DNA of 64,000 bases, from the NCBI RefSeq assembly GCF_001748245.1, contig NZ_BDFO01000001.1, forward strand, positions 3,995,208 to 4,059,207, written 5' to 3'. Shown one piece after another: positions 7,550 through 16,751 of this stretch. The position numbers and the translations under genes were made by a program. The DNA is from Oligoflexus tunisiensis (GTDB taxonomy: Bacteria > Bdellovibrionota_B > Oligoflexia > Oligoflexales > Oligoflexaceae). Positions within the stretch are counted from its first letter, which is position 1. Each line of letters starts with the position of its first letter. The notes below the pieces were generated by a model, which was not told the origin of the DNA, ran no database searches, and saw only the letters and a program-made list of their open reading frames with translations.

Positions 7550-10306
7550 GTGGCTGACAACACAACCGATAAGCTGGATCAGGATCTCGCCTTCTTCATG
7601 GAATCGCTCAAGGAGGTGCTGGAGGATCTCCAGCACAAGGAACTGATTCGCTTTATTCCCTGGCTCGGCCAGCCGCAGGATACCGCCCTGCCTGAAACGG
7701 TCTCCTCCTATCGTCTGGTCCAGCTCCTCTCGATCTCTTTTCAGCTTCTCGGCATGGTTGAAGAGAACATCACCGTTCAAAATCGTCGGTTGCAGCAGGC
7801 CTCCGGATCGCTGGAAAAGGAAGCCGGACTTTGGCCCTGGGCTTTTGATCTTTTGAAGCAGGCGCAATTATCCGAAAAGGAAATTCTGCAAGCCCTGCAA
7901 CGCCTGCATGTGGAGCCCGTGCTCACCGCGCATCCGACCGAATCGAAACGGGCCACCGTCTTGGATCATCACCGCGATCTTTATCTGCAGCTCGTCAAGC
8001 GCGAAAACCAGATGTGGACGCCCGTGGAACGGCAGTGGCTGAAGAATGAAGTCAAAACCATACTCGAACGCCTCTGGCGAACCGGGGAAATCTATCTGCA
8101 AAGGCCGGAAGTTCGCCATGAATTGCGCAACATGATGCACTATCTGCGCAATGTCTTCCCGCAGATTCTGCCCTGGCTCGATCGTCGGTTTGAAACAGCC
8201 TGGCAGCAGGCGGGATTTCAGTGCCCGCTTGATTACATGCGGGGACACTATCCACGCTTTGATATCGGCACCTGGGTGGGCGGTGATCGCGATGGGCATC
8301 CGCTGGTGACGGCGGATATCACCCAAAGAGCCCTGCTGGATCTGCGGCTGAATGCCTTGATCGTTTTGCGCCGCAAGCTGACCGATCTTGTCAAGAAAGT
8401 CAGTCTCTCGGATCAGATGCAGACGCCACCGCGCGTTCTCACGGAACGCCTCGCCTGGTATGAAAAAAATCATCCGGAGATCTTCGCCGACGCACAGCGC
8501 GCGAATCGCGGCGAATCATTTCGAGTGCTCATCAACATTATGGTGGCCCGCCTGCCCATTCAGGTGGTGCGGGATCATGCCACGCAACTCGATGAGCGTC
8601 CCTTCTGCTACCAGTCCCCGGTTCAGGTGATGGAGGACTTCGCCTACCTGCGGGAAGGGCTGGAAGCCATTCGCGCCCATCGACTGGCCCAGCTCGAAGT
8701 GAAGGACGCCGTTCGCACCCTTCAGGCCTTTGGATTTCATTCCGCCCGACTTGATATTCGACAGAACAGCCGCTTCCATGATGAAGCGATGGCGATGCTG
8801 CTGCATACCGCGGGACTGGATAACGGTCGGGATTATCCGAAGTGGGACCTCGAAGCCAAAAAAGCTTTGATTCACAAGGAACTCGGCGTGGTGCGACCCT
8901 TCTCCCTGCCCCAGTATCCCTTTGATGGCCCGGCTGAGTCGGTGCTCAGCTCCTATGCAGTGGTCGCGGACTATACTCGAAAATACGGCTATGCGGGCAT
9001 CGGTTCCTTTATTGTCAGCATGACCCACACGGCTGAGGATCTCTTCACGGTATACCTGCTCATGCGGGAATCCGGGTTGGCTCAGGTATCTGATGCCCAA
9101 CTCGTCTGTCCGATCCCGGTCGTGCCGCTCTTTGAAACGATAGATGATTTGGTGGACAGCACCCGTATCATGGATGAATTCCTTGCGCATCCCATCACGC
9201 GGCGCAGTCTGCAGCTGCAGGCTCAATTGCAGGGCCATACGCAACTGCAGCAGCAGGTGATGATTGGTTACAGCGACAGCAGCAAGGATGGTGGCATCCT
9301 TGCCAGTCAGTGGCATCTTTATCTGGCCCAAAAGGAACTCGCCGCCCTCGGGGACAAACACGGCATCGAGATCATCTTCTTCCATGGTCGCGGGGGCACG
9401 GTCAGCCGCGGGGCTGGTCCGGTTCACCGTTTCCTTCAGGCCCTGCCCAAGGGCGCCGTCAACGGCACCTTGCGCATGACAGAGCAGGGGGAAACCATCG
9501 CCAGGAAGTTCGCCAACCAGGCCACGGCCGTTTACAATGTGGAACTGATGCAGGCGAGCCTCACGGCCGAAACCCTTCTCAGTCGCAAACGGAAGGAAGT
9601 CGATCCCTGGTTCATGGAAGTCATGCAGGAGCTGTCAGGCCGCAGCCGGGAAACCTATCGCAGCCTGATCACGCATCCCGATTTTGTATCCTTCTTTCGT
9701 CAGGCCACACCGATTGATGCGTTGGAACATTCCCGCATCGGCAGTCGCCCGCCGAAGCGCAGCGGTCAGGCGAGTCTCGAGGATCTGCGGGCCATTCCCT
9801 GGGTGTTTGCCTGGAATCAGGCGCGCTTTTATTTGCCGAGCTGGTACGGGGTTGGCACCGCGCTCGAGGAAATCAGGAATCAGCGACCGGACGATTTTCA
9901 AAAGCTGAAGCAAAGTCTGCCGGAGCTGAAACTTCTGAATTATGTCCTCTACAATGTGGAAACCACGGTGGCCTCGGCCAGTGAAAGCCAGATGAACGCC
10001 TATGCGAATCTCGTAACAGATCCGGCCCTGCGGGCCCGTTTTATGGATCCTATCCTGGTTGAATTCCGGCGCACGCGCCAGCTTCTGATTGAAATCTTTG
10101 GGGCCACGGTCGAGGCCCGTCGCCCGCATGTGGTGAATACCATTCAACTGAGGGAACCCAGTCTGGCCATCCTGCATCGCCTGCAGATCGAGCAGCTCCG
10201 CACCTGGCGCGCCTGGCCGGAGAACAGTCCCGAGCGGGACTCCAGCCTTGAGGCCTTGCTTCTGACCATCAATGCGATTGCCGGGGGTCTAAGGAATACG
10301 GGTTAA
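7550..10306 (+). CDS. ppc: Phosphoenolpyruvate carboxylase
   Basis: A 918-residue enzyme that carboxylates PEP with bicarbonate to oxaloacetate, replenishing the TCA cycle. The start is probably GTG at 7550 with a GAGG site six bases upstream; the frame is open upstream but codes for low-quality sequence. Catalytic signatures are intact: VLTAHPTESKR with His128, GGDRDGHP (about residue 243), GYSDSSKDGG, FFHGRGGTVSRG with His612, TEQGE, and the canonical carboxy-terminal ...RNTG. The 'GYSDSSKDGG' version and length are typical of the bacterial enzymes outside enterobacteria. The stop overlaps by four bases with that of the convergent downstream gene. A malic enzyme lies ~13 kb away, the opposite C3/C4 reaction. 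Confidence 0.97.
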   Translation: MADNTTDKLDQDLAFFMESLKEVLEDLQHKELIRFIPWLGQPQDTALPETVSSYRLVQLLSISFQLLGMVEENITVQNRRLQQASGSLEKEAGLWPWAFDLLKQAQLSEKEILQALQRLHVEPVLTAHPTESKRATVLDHHRDLYLQLVKRENQMWTPVERQWLKNEVKTILERLWRTGEIYLQRPEVRHELRNMMHYLRNVFPQILPWLDRRFETAWQQAGFQCPLDYMRGHYPRFDIGTWVGGDRDGHPLVTADITQRALLDLRLNALIVLRRKLTDLVKKVSLSDQMQTPPRVLTERLAWYEKNHPEIFADAQRANRGESFRVLINIMVARLPIQVVRDHATQLDERPFCYQSPVQVMEDFAYLREGLEAIRAHRLAQLEVKDAVRTLQAFGFHSARLDIRQNSRFHDEAMAMLLHTAGLDNGRDYPKWDLEAKKALIHKELGVVRPFSLPQYPFDGPAESVLSSYAVVADYTRKYGYAGIGSFIVSMTHTAEDLFTVYLLMRESGLAQVSDAQLVCPIPVVPLFETIDDLVDSTRIMDEFLAHPITRRSLQLQAQLQGHTQLQQQVMIGYSDSSKDGGILASQWHLYLAQKELAALGDKHGIEIIFFHGRGGTVSRGAGPVHRFLQALPKGAVNGTLRMTEQGETIARKFANQATAVYNVELMQASLTAETLLSRKRKEVDPWFMEVMQELSGRSRETYRSLITHPDFVSFFRQATPIDALEHSRIGSRPPKRSGQASLEDLRAIPWVFAWNQARFYLPSWYGVGTALEEIRNQRPDDFQKLKQSLPELKLLNYVLYNVETTVASASESQMNAYANLVTDPALRARFMDPILVEFRRTRQLLIEIFGATVEARRPHVVNTIQLREPSLAILHRLQIEQLRTWRAWPENSPERDSSLEALLLTINAIAGGLRNTG

Positions 10307-11133
10307 TCAGGAGCCTGCGGCAGCTGCGAGGATTCGATGAAAGTCACCGGTGGGTAGGTGAAACCCTGGCTCATGAAGCGGCGTTTCACAAACGTGTCGA
10401 AATCCTCTTTCGCAATCCTCTTCTGCTGCATGATTTCCAGTTTCCTCTTCAGGGCTGTCGGCAGACCCTTCGAAAAACCTAAATAAACAGGCAGCCGGGT
10501 GTTTTTGATTTCATAGCAATGCAGCGCGACCTGAATGTTCGCATGCTGGGCGGCAAGGACCAGCACGCCCGGCATGGGACTGTGCACGGCATCGACGCGG
10601 CCCTTGTGCAGCATCTGCAGCATGCGTTCCTGCGCCCGATCCCCAGCCACGGGAAATTGCGTCATGCCCTGCAGCGCCTTGGGAATGACAGTCCCCCGAA
10701 CATAAGCGAGCCGCGAGCCGGCATGAAGTGGTTTCAGCTCCATGGGCACAGCCGTACAGAAACCCTGACCCAAATGCAAGAGCGGTTCCTGTGCATAAAG
10801 CACGGATTTTTCCCGATCCGGTGTTTTATAAAGAACGAGCATGATATCCAGCTGCTGGTTGCGCAGCTGTTCGACTGAACGATTGATCGGCACCGTCTGA
10901 AACGTGAGCGGAAGTTCCAGGCTGGCCAGCATGTCCTGTGTGTATTCGATGATCAAACCTTTGGGGCCATCGTCATCGGGGATGAGAAAGGGATGATATT
11001 CCATCATGCCGACGTTCAACTGCAGAGGCACGCCGACCGCGGATTTTTTCTCCTGCGGCGCCGCCTCCACGGATGCACGGCAAAAGACACCGAAACTGAA
11101 GATGATGGAGCTCATCCAGCGGTCGAGATTCAT
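10303..11133 (-). CDS. Periplasmic substrate-binding-protein-like (SBP_bac_3 type)
   Basis: A 276-residue exported protein with an N-terminal signal-like segment (to ~residue 25) and a bilobal binding-protein pattern: the first lobe begins LQLNVGMMEYHPFLI and contains GLIIEYTQDML, and the hinge region has RLAYVRGTVIPKAL. It resembles the amino-acid-type solute-binding proteins (SBP_bac_3) seen as stand-alone proteins in this group, rather than part of an ABC operon; there is no permease or ATPase gene nearby. It may act as a sensor or as an orphan binder. Start ATG 11133 gives the signal peptide. Its stop overlaps that of ppc. Confidence 0.7.
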   Translation of the reverse strand: MNLDRWMSSIIFSFGVFCRASVEAAPQEKKSAVGVPLQLNVGMMEYHPFLIPDDDGPKGLIIEYTQDMLASLELPLTFQTVPINRSVEQLRNQQLDIMLVLYKTPDREKSVLYAQEPLLHLGQGFCTAVPMELKPLHAGSRLAYVRGTVIPKALQGMTQFPVAGDRAQERMLQMLHKGRVDAVHSPMPGVLVLAAQHANIQVALHCYEIKNTRLPVYLGFSKGLPTALKRKLEIMQQKRIAKEDFDTFVKRRFMSQGFTYPPVTFIESSQLPQAPD

Positions 11134-11243
11134 CCTGATTCCCCCAGATAACCATTGTCAGGGGGACAGGAAATGAAGTCAATGCGAGCTTTTGTGGGGA
11201 GCCGGAAACCTGCCCTGTCCCAGCGGACAAGGCAGGCCCGTTC

Positions 11244-12053
11244 CTACCAGCCTTTAATTTTTGCGGGTTCGCCATAGAGGAAGTCGTCGACCGCCACCGC
11301 GTCCTTGGTATGCGTTTCCGCCGAGGTATAGCCAAGAGCCACGCTGCCGTTGGTAATCCGCACCTTGGCGATACGGCGACCGTCGGTGAATTTCACGCCC
11401 AGAAATGAAAGGCTTTCGTTGCTGTTGGGCACCGCATCCACGGGAACGGAAAGCAAGCGGCGACCCTTTTCATCAAGGTATTCGATTTTGGAAACATGCT
11501 TCAGATCCACATCGGTGAACACGGCACCGAAACTGGTAACGGTTGCGGGCGTGAGGCTGCCCGGCACGGTAAAGGTCATCTCCAGAATGTTGCTGCCAAG
11601 CGGCGCGAACAATTTTTCCGGACTGAAGCTGCGGAAAAGTTTTGGCAAAATGCGGTTGATATTGCCGAATTCAACGTCCGCTTCACCGACCTTGGCACTG
11701 ACCTGCAGCTGATTGCAGGGGGCGCTGATCAGAATTCCGCGGTTTTTAAAAAAATCACCGGGGAACAGGTTGGGGGCGGATTGCGCGGCCGGCACGCCAT
11801 CCCAATTGATCTCACGATGACCCTCGGGCTGTGTTCCCACCGCGGCCAGGTTATTGTCTCCACCGAGATCCTGGCGATAGAGATCCACGGTATCCTGAAT
11901 ATCGGCGGGCGAACGCCCTTTGTCCGAGCGAATAATGACACCTTGGGCAGAACCGGCGTCAAGGTCGGAAGGGCTTATACCATCGCCGCAGGCCGCCGTC
12001 AAAACCAGGGGAAGAGCCATCCAGAGACGTTTACGGGAAGAGAACTGTTTCAT
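11244..12053 (-). CDS. Lipoprotein of unknown function, beta-sandwich-like
   Basis: A 269-residue lipoprotein. The start at 12053 (MKQFSSRKR...) follows AGGA with eight-base spacing; another ATG lies three codons upstream. The signal ends in LTAAC. The mature protein is rich in short hydrophobic strands: FGAVFTDVD, KIEYLDEKGRRLLSVPV, SFLGVKFTDGRRIAKVRI, and a C-terminal VDDFLYGEP, a pattern seen in secreted beta-sandwich 'anchor-type' proteins where the last strand carries a conserved DD(F/I) motif. No catalytic residues are obvious. The gene is probably monocistronic. Confidence 0.7.
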   Translation of the reverse strand: MKQFSSRKRLWMALPLVLTAACGDGISPSDLDAGSAQGVIIRSDKGRSPADIQDTVDLYRQDLGGDNNLAAVGTQPEGHREINWDGVPAAQSAPNLFPGDFFKNRGILISAPCNQLQVSAKVGEADVEFGNINRILPKLFRSFSPEKLFAPLGSNILEMTFTVPGSLTPATVTSFGAVFTDVDLKHVSKIEYLDEKGRRLLSVPVDAVPNSNESLSFLGVKFTDGRRIAKVRITNGSVALGYTSAETHTKDAVAVDDFLYGEPAKIKGW

Positions 12054-12224
12054 ATGATCCATCCTTTGCCTGAACTGTTATCTGACAGTCTCGTTATAGT
12101 GCCCCGGATTTTTTTTCGCTGTTCATCGCCACTCTCAATTTGTGATGTGATTTGTCGTGATTCCGTCTTGCAACACCAGGAATCATCCTTTAGGGTTGAG
12201 GCCGCACCATGAAGGAGACAGGAC

Positions 12225-13064
12225 ATGATCTGGAAACGCTTGATTTTACTCGCCCTCCTGGGCACGCAACCCTTGCAAGCCGAGACTCCGCAGCCTTCCC
12301 CCTGGGTTTACGACGAACCAGCCTTGACGCGCGACAATCCGAAACCCTTTGGCCTCAAGATCGAATATGGCCAGAACCACGCAGCCGGCAAGACCTCCTA
12401 TCTCAATCGCACCACCAATTTCGGGACCAAATATGAAAACGGACTGGATGAAGTGCGACTGAATGCGGACGGCAATTATTTGCGCAGCAAAGGTCAAACC
12501 GTCGATGATCGCCGTCACGCGTTCTTCGGTTATGACCGCTACATCGGCTCGCACCTCTGGCTCTTTCTTTTGCTGGATTGGGAAAGCAATCGGGTGCTCG
12601 GCCTGAACTATACGCAGCTCAGCGGAGCCGGGGTCAAGGTCGACATCATGCGGAATGCGGCCTACACCTTGAATGTCGGGGTCGCTTATCTCAAGCGGGC
12701 CAAACAAACCGAATACAACGCCACACTTTTGGATGCCGACAATCAGCCCTATACGGAAAACCGGGTGACGACCAAGGATGACAAAGTGATCTCGGCTCGA
12801 CTCAAGTTCAATTATGATACGGATCTGACCAAATTTTCACTGGTCGGTTTCTATCTTCCAGTGACGCGAAAAAATGTGGATCCTGTCTCCGGTGTGGAAA
12901 AAAATGATTATAGCTGGACGCTGGAATCCTCGCTGGCCTGGCATCTGACCAAACGGATTTACCTGAAGTACGCTTACTTCTATCGTTTCGAGTCCCTGCA
13001 AACGGCTCCCGGTGTTTCGCGTGAGGACGAAAAAACCACTCTGCAGGTGGGTTATGAATTCTAA
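12225..13064 (+). CDS. Outer-membrane beta-barrel, DUF481 (YdiY)-like
   Basis: A 279-residue protein with a signal peptide (cleavage near LQAET), then alternating amphipathic strands and a final C-terminal Phe (GYEF), the usual OMP assembly signal. The strand pattern (NRTTNFGTKYENGLDEV..., FFGYDRYIGSHLWLFLLLDWESN, LSGAGVKVDIM, LNVGVAYLKR, SLAWHLTKRIYLKYAYFYRF) matches the DUF481 family of small salt-induced outer-membrane barrels. GGAG precedes the ATG. Likely an outer-membrane protein of unknown cargo; a structural role is inferred. Confidence 0.8.
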   Translation: MIWKRLILLALLGTQPLQAETPQPSPWVYDEPALTRDNPKPFGLKIEYGQNHAAGKTSYLNRTTNFGTKYENGLDEVRLNADGNYLRSKGQTVDDRRHAFFGYDRYIGSHLWLFLLLDWESNRVLGLNYTQLSGAGVKVDIMRNAAYTLNVGVAYLKRAKQTEYNATLLDADNQPYTENRVTTKDDKVISARLKFNYDTDLTKFSLVGFYLPVTRKNVDPVSGVEKNDYSWTLESSLAWHLTKRIYLKYAYFYRFESLQTAPGVSREDEKTTLQVGYEF

Positions 13065-13176
13065 CGCAAGCCACCGATACCATTGATAGGTTAAGCAGGC
13101 GGGCGCCTGGGATTTGACAAATGCCGAAGCGGACTTACATTGGGAAAACAGGCGTTTTCCTTGAAAGGAACCGATC

Positions 13177-13971
13177 ATGGCGCTCCCTGAATCCGAACTC
13201 CCCCAATGGCCCAGGCCCCGACGCTACCGCTCCAGCCGACCGCGCATCCTGCATCCGGAGTTCGGCGAGGAACGCGAGGACGATATCATCCAGCGACCGG
13301 ATTTGCGTCAGCATCCTCTGGGTCAAAGGCCACAGGGCCAGAGTCTCATGCCGGCAGCGCTCCTGCTTCTGCTCTTCTGCGCCGGTTCCTTTTGGTCCTG
13401 GATGCATCCGCATGAGAATCACCTCGCCGCCACGCAGAGCCTTGTTTATGAGCAGGGTGAAATCTGGCGTCTCATGACCACACTCTGGGTGCATGCGGAT
13501 ATCGCCCACCTTTTGGCCAATAGCGGCCTCTTTGTGATCTTCGGACTATTCCTCCGGCATTATTTTGGACTCTGGGCTTTTCCTAGTCTTTCGCTGCTCG
13601 GCGGCATGGCGACGGGGGCCTTGGCCTTGCTTACCTATGGACCGAATACGCGGCTCATTGGAGCCTCCGGCATGGTCTATTTTATGGTGGGACTCTGGCT
13701 GCTTCTTTTTCTGCGATATGCTGATTATTTGAGCTGGGCGCATCGCGTGATGCGCGCGCTGGCCTTTGTCCTGGTCGTTCTGGTGCCGACCCAGTTCGAA
13801 CCACAGGTGAGTTATCGCACGCATGCCATCGGTTTTGCTCTGGGGTTATTCTTTGGCTGGCTCAGTGCGCCCTGGACGAAACCTGTCACCAGCGTGGCAC
13901 CGCCAGAGGTCGAGGAGGACGCGGAATATTATCGCTCCGCCCATGACTACGAGGAGGAGCTTCTGCCTTGA
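13177..13971 (+). CDS. Rhomboid family intramembrane serine protease
   Basis: A 264-residue membrane protease. After a ~55-residue polar N-terminal tail come six hydrophobic helices. Rhomboid signatures are complete: WVHADIAHLLAN (HxxxHxxxN), catalytic Ser164 in GASG, and catalytic His216 in YRTHAIGFALG. A charged C-terminal tail (EVEEDAEYY) follows. The AAGGAA site is well placed before ATG 13177. Active rhomboids cleave transmembrane substrates near their luminal/periplasmic ends. Note the second, apparently inactive rhomboid-like protein at 62435-63481. Confidence 0.92.
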   Translation: MALPESELPQWPRPRRYRSSRPRILHPEFGEEREDDIIQRPDLRQHPLGQRPQGQSLMPAALLLLLFCAGSFWSWMHPHENHLAATQSLVYEQGEIWRLMTTLWVHADIAHLLANSGLFVIFGLFLRHYFGLWAFPSLSLLGGMATGALALLTYGPNTRLIGASGMVYFMVGLWLLLFLRYADYLSWAHRVMRALAFVLVVLVPTQFEPQVSYRTHAIGFALGLFFGWLSAPWTKPVTSVAPPEVEEDAEYYRSAHDYEEELLP

Positions 13972-13984
13972 GTTCGCCGCTGGC

Positions 13985-14515
13985 TCAGGCCGCCTTCCAG
14001 CTGAGATCGCCGACATGATCGTAGAAATGCAGAAGGTGGACGTGCAGCATATCCTGAGGGCTCAGCTCGCCATAGAAAAAGTGGGGTTTAACCGCAGCGG
14101 CCGCTTCCAGACGGCGAAAGGCCTCTTCCAGCTCGGTCAGGGCTAGGACGATATCGCCTTCCGCGGCGGGCGCAGGCATGCCCGGAACCGTTGGATCATT
14201 CCGATCATGCTTCATGGTATCCAGCATGGTAAAGATGTGAAACACAGCCTTGCCGATGGAATTTTGAAACCATGCAGCCTTCACTTCGGGATAACCCTCG
14301 AGCGCGCAGTGAACGCCCTGGATGCAGTGTCGGATCACCTGATGCACAGTCTGCTTCCCGTTATTGCGCAAATCGGCTGAACCCTTCAGCTTTGCGATCA
14401 GATCCAGCGTACCAGCCAGAGTCACTTTACGCGACGTGCAGGAGAGCGCCAGCGGACTCAGCAGAATCGCGAAGGGCGTGGCCACGGTGAACTTAAGAAA
14501 TTCCCTGCGTTTCAT
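13985..14515 (-). CDS. DUF1569-type protein with Tat-like signal
   Basis: A 176-residue protein with a twin-arginine start (MKRREFLKF) and a hydrophobic stretch ending in LALSC, so it is probably a Tat-exported lipoprotein. The mature part has His-rich helices (VHQVIRHCIQGVHCALEGYP, MLDTMKHDRNDPTVPGMP, PHFFYGELSPQDMLHVHLLH) typical of the DUF1569/DinB-like four-helix family, which probably binds metal; the histidines spaced in HxxxHxxxH are visible. It overlaps the upstream cyclase gene by four bases (ATGA), so the two are translationally coupled. A role in sensing or detoxification under cyclase control is inferred only. Confidence 0.75.
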   Translation of the reverse strand: MKRREFLKFTVATPFAILLSPLALSCTSRKVTLAGTLDLIAKLKGSADLRNNGKQTVHQVIRHCIQGVHCALEGYPEVKAAWFQNSIGKAVFHIFTMLDTMKHDRNDPTVPGMPAPAAEGDIVLALTELEEAFRRLEAAAAVKPHFFYGELSPQDMLHVHLLHFYDHVGDLSWKAA

Positions 14516-16443
14516 GATACCTCCAACATCATTTCATTGTCCTTATCCACAAATTTGAACCAGGCCTGGCTGGCTTTTTCATCATCACGAATTGCCTGGC
14601 CTGGCAGGGACGTATCCCAGCGCTGAAAACCCATCTTGTCAGCGGCTGCGAGGTTCTGATACACGGCATCGTGGATAAAGATCACACTGCCCTGCTTGCC
14701 AAAGCGTCGGTAAACCGGATTCCGCATGGCTTCATAACGCGTGGCCAGAGTCAGCGGCGCGCCGCGCAGATCATACTGCTTCTGACCCGAACGAGGGAAA
14801 AAGCCTTCCACCCGGCCGCGGGCCAGTCCAATGCCACAGTACACCGGCTCCGGGGTATCGAGCCGGGCCATCTCTTCATGAAAGATCGCACACATCCTTT
14901 GCGCAAGTCGCAGCGCCACCGTATCGGGAGCTTTGCCTTGGGGAACGCGGAAAGGAAAACCCACCGTACAGATCATGCCATCGCCCATTTCCTTGACGCG
15001 ATAACCGGTGGCCTCGAGACGCTCGGCATCGTAATCATGATTGATGGCATCAAAAAATCGACCCATGCAGGTATCCAGGGCCTTCCGAAAATCCGGATGT
15101 TTCACCTTCGAGGAACCCACCACATCAAAGACCAGAACCACGGCCTCCTGTTCGATCGTCGGCATGCACTTCTCGAGCCTCGTGCCCGCGCGCAGCAGCG
15201 GGATCACATGCAAGGGCACGATCTTGGAAAGTTCCTGAGTCAGGTGGGAAAGGACATCGAAAGCGTAAGAGAAGCGGATGGAGACGAGCAGACTCGCGGC
15301 CGTTACAAAGACGAGCTGACCGATGGGAAAGACATCAAAACCCAGCCCCATGCCCTGGGAACGCAGCATATCCCCCGAGGCCGTCAGACTCAGGAATACC
15401 GTACCGATCGCCAGAACCAGGGAGCCTTCCCGCTTTTGCCACAAGGCCCGGCCCACTCCATAGAGAGCTGACAGCATGGCCACGCAACCAAAAAGATGAA
15501 AGCTCAGGAGTGTAAAAGCATAGACAGGGCTGCCCAGGACCGCACATATCAAGGAAAAGGTGACGGAAAGAACCCAAAGACATTTCAGGATCCAGCGATG
15601 CATGAGACCCGGATAGCTGATGCTCAGGAATTGATAAAAGCAGGACGCCGCCATAAAATAGCCGACGTGTCCCACCGCGAACGAAGCGTTACCTAAAAGA
15701 TCCGGCGCCATGATGCTAACTACATTGCTATGACCGACGGAGGCATGACGAAGGGCCAGGAAGAAGCAGAAAAAGCCCAGAAAAAAAGTTTCCCGGCGCG
15801 TGCGATGGATCACAAACAGGGCGAACTGGTAAAAGCCGGTGACCAGGAGCGCCGTGACCATGCCCGTATCTTTGAAGAGTTTGTGTTCCTTGCCTCGCGA
15901 GATGCCGATGGTATCGCCGAGGAGAAGCTGGCCACGAATTTTGCGCCAGCGCATGAATTCATTATTCGCATGAATCAGAACGGTAATTTTTCTCTCGGCG
16001 GGCAGATGGATCGTTCCGGTCTGTCGCCGATTACGATCCGCATTGTCGCCTTTCTTGAAAAGACCACGACCGAAGACCAGGCGACCGTTGGCATAAACAT
16101 CCACGGCGCTGCGCTCCGGCCACCAGAAGCTGAGCGTCTGCACATTGGGATTGTCGATTTCCAAACAGAACGTGCTCGTCCCGTTCCATTCCGGGTGCTG
16201 CTGCAGCTGCGCCGCCAGCCAGTAATCCATGAGATCGAGAAGGCCTCCCCCTGTGCAGGCGGCATCGATGGGTAAAATTTGGTTTGGGTAAAAGCGCCAG
16301 GATCCATTCAGATCGAAGATCCGGTCGCGAAAAATTTCCTGCGGCAGAGTCAGCCGTCCGTCCTGCGCCGTAAGCTTCTGTGCCGTAGCCGCAAAGGGCC
16401 AGGCCAGAGTCAAGGCAGTGATGACGACGAGCACGAGGCGCAT
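14512..16443 (-). CDS. 7TMR-DISM receptor with class III adenylate cyclase domain
   Basis: A 643-residue membrane cyclase. ATG 16443 gives a signal peptide (MRLVLVVITALTLAWPFA). Then a periplasmic DISM beta domain (~30-185), seven hydrophobic helices (~190-400), and a catalytic domain (~425-600). In the catalytic domain the metal ligands are FDVVGSS (Asp ~440) and EMGDG (Asp ~486); the Lys in VKEMGD and the Asp in QYDLRG fit adenine-specific cyclases. The Arg of ATRYEA (~567) is kept, but the usual partner Asn is replaced by Thr, so activity may be reduced. The gene is coupled to DUF1569. It is the second 7TMR-DISM receptor in this window. Confidence 0.88.
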   Translation of the reverse strand: MRLVLVVITALTLAWPFAATAQKLTAQDGRLTLPQEIFRDRIFDLNGSWRFYPNQILPIDAACTGGGLLDLMDYWLAAQLQQHPEWNGTSTFCLEIDNPNVQTLSFWWPERSAVDVYANGRLVFGRGLFKKGDNADRNRRQTGTIHLPAERKITVLIHANNEFMRWRKIRGQLLLGDTIGISRGKEHKLFKDTGMVTALLVTGFYQFALFVIHRTRRETFFLGFFCFFLALRHASVGHSNVVSIMAPDLLGNASFAVGHVGYFMAASCFYQFLSISYPGLMHRWILKCLWVLSVTFSLICAVLGSPVYAFTLLSFHLFGCVAMLSALYGVGRALWQKREGSLVLAIGTVFLSLTASGDMLRSQGMGLGFDVFPIGQLVFVTAASLLVSIRFSYAFDVLSHLTQELSKIVPLHVIPLLRAGTRLEKCMPTIEQEAVVLVFDVVGSSKVKHPDFRKALDTCMGRFFDAINHDYDAERLEATGYRVKEMGDGMICTVGFPFRVPQGKAPDTVALRLAQRMCAIFHEEMARLDTPEPVYCGIGLARGRVEGFFPRSGQKQYDLRGAPLTLATRYEAMRNPVYRRFGKQGSVIFIHDAVYQNLAAADKMGFQRWDTSLPGQAIRDDEKASQAWFKFVDKDNEMMLEVS

Positions 16444-16751
16444 GCAAATTTCCCTGAAGAGACGATTGCTTGAATCTGTCCTCGGCATTTTGGGGAAAAA
16501 CGTGAGTCGCGCGGTCTGGTCAGCCTGCAGATCAGATCCCATGTCGGCCTGCTGCTTCACCTCAAATGGGTTATTCGCGAAATCACCAAAAAGGACTGGG
16601 AGGCTTTTTTCCATGCCGGCTTCAGGGAGGTGCAGAAAAAAAGCCTGGAGTCACAAGTCCCGAAAAATTTAGCAATCGTAAATTGTTTTGACCAGCCAAT
16701 CAAAAGACTCTGGCGATGCGTAAGCAGGAAATTTTTTGTTAGGAGAAGAAG

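Noticed and set aside
8516-9427. 303-codon minus-strand frame inside ppc
   Set aside because: Antisense of a highly conserved enzyme; no recognisable protein.
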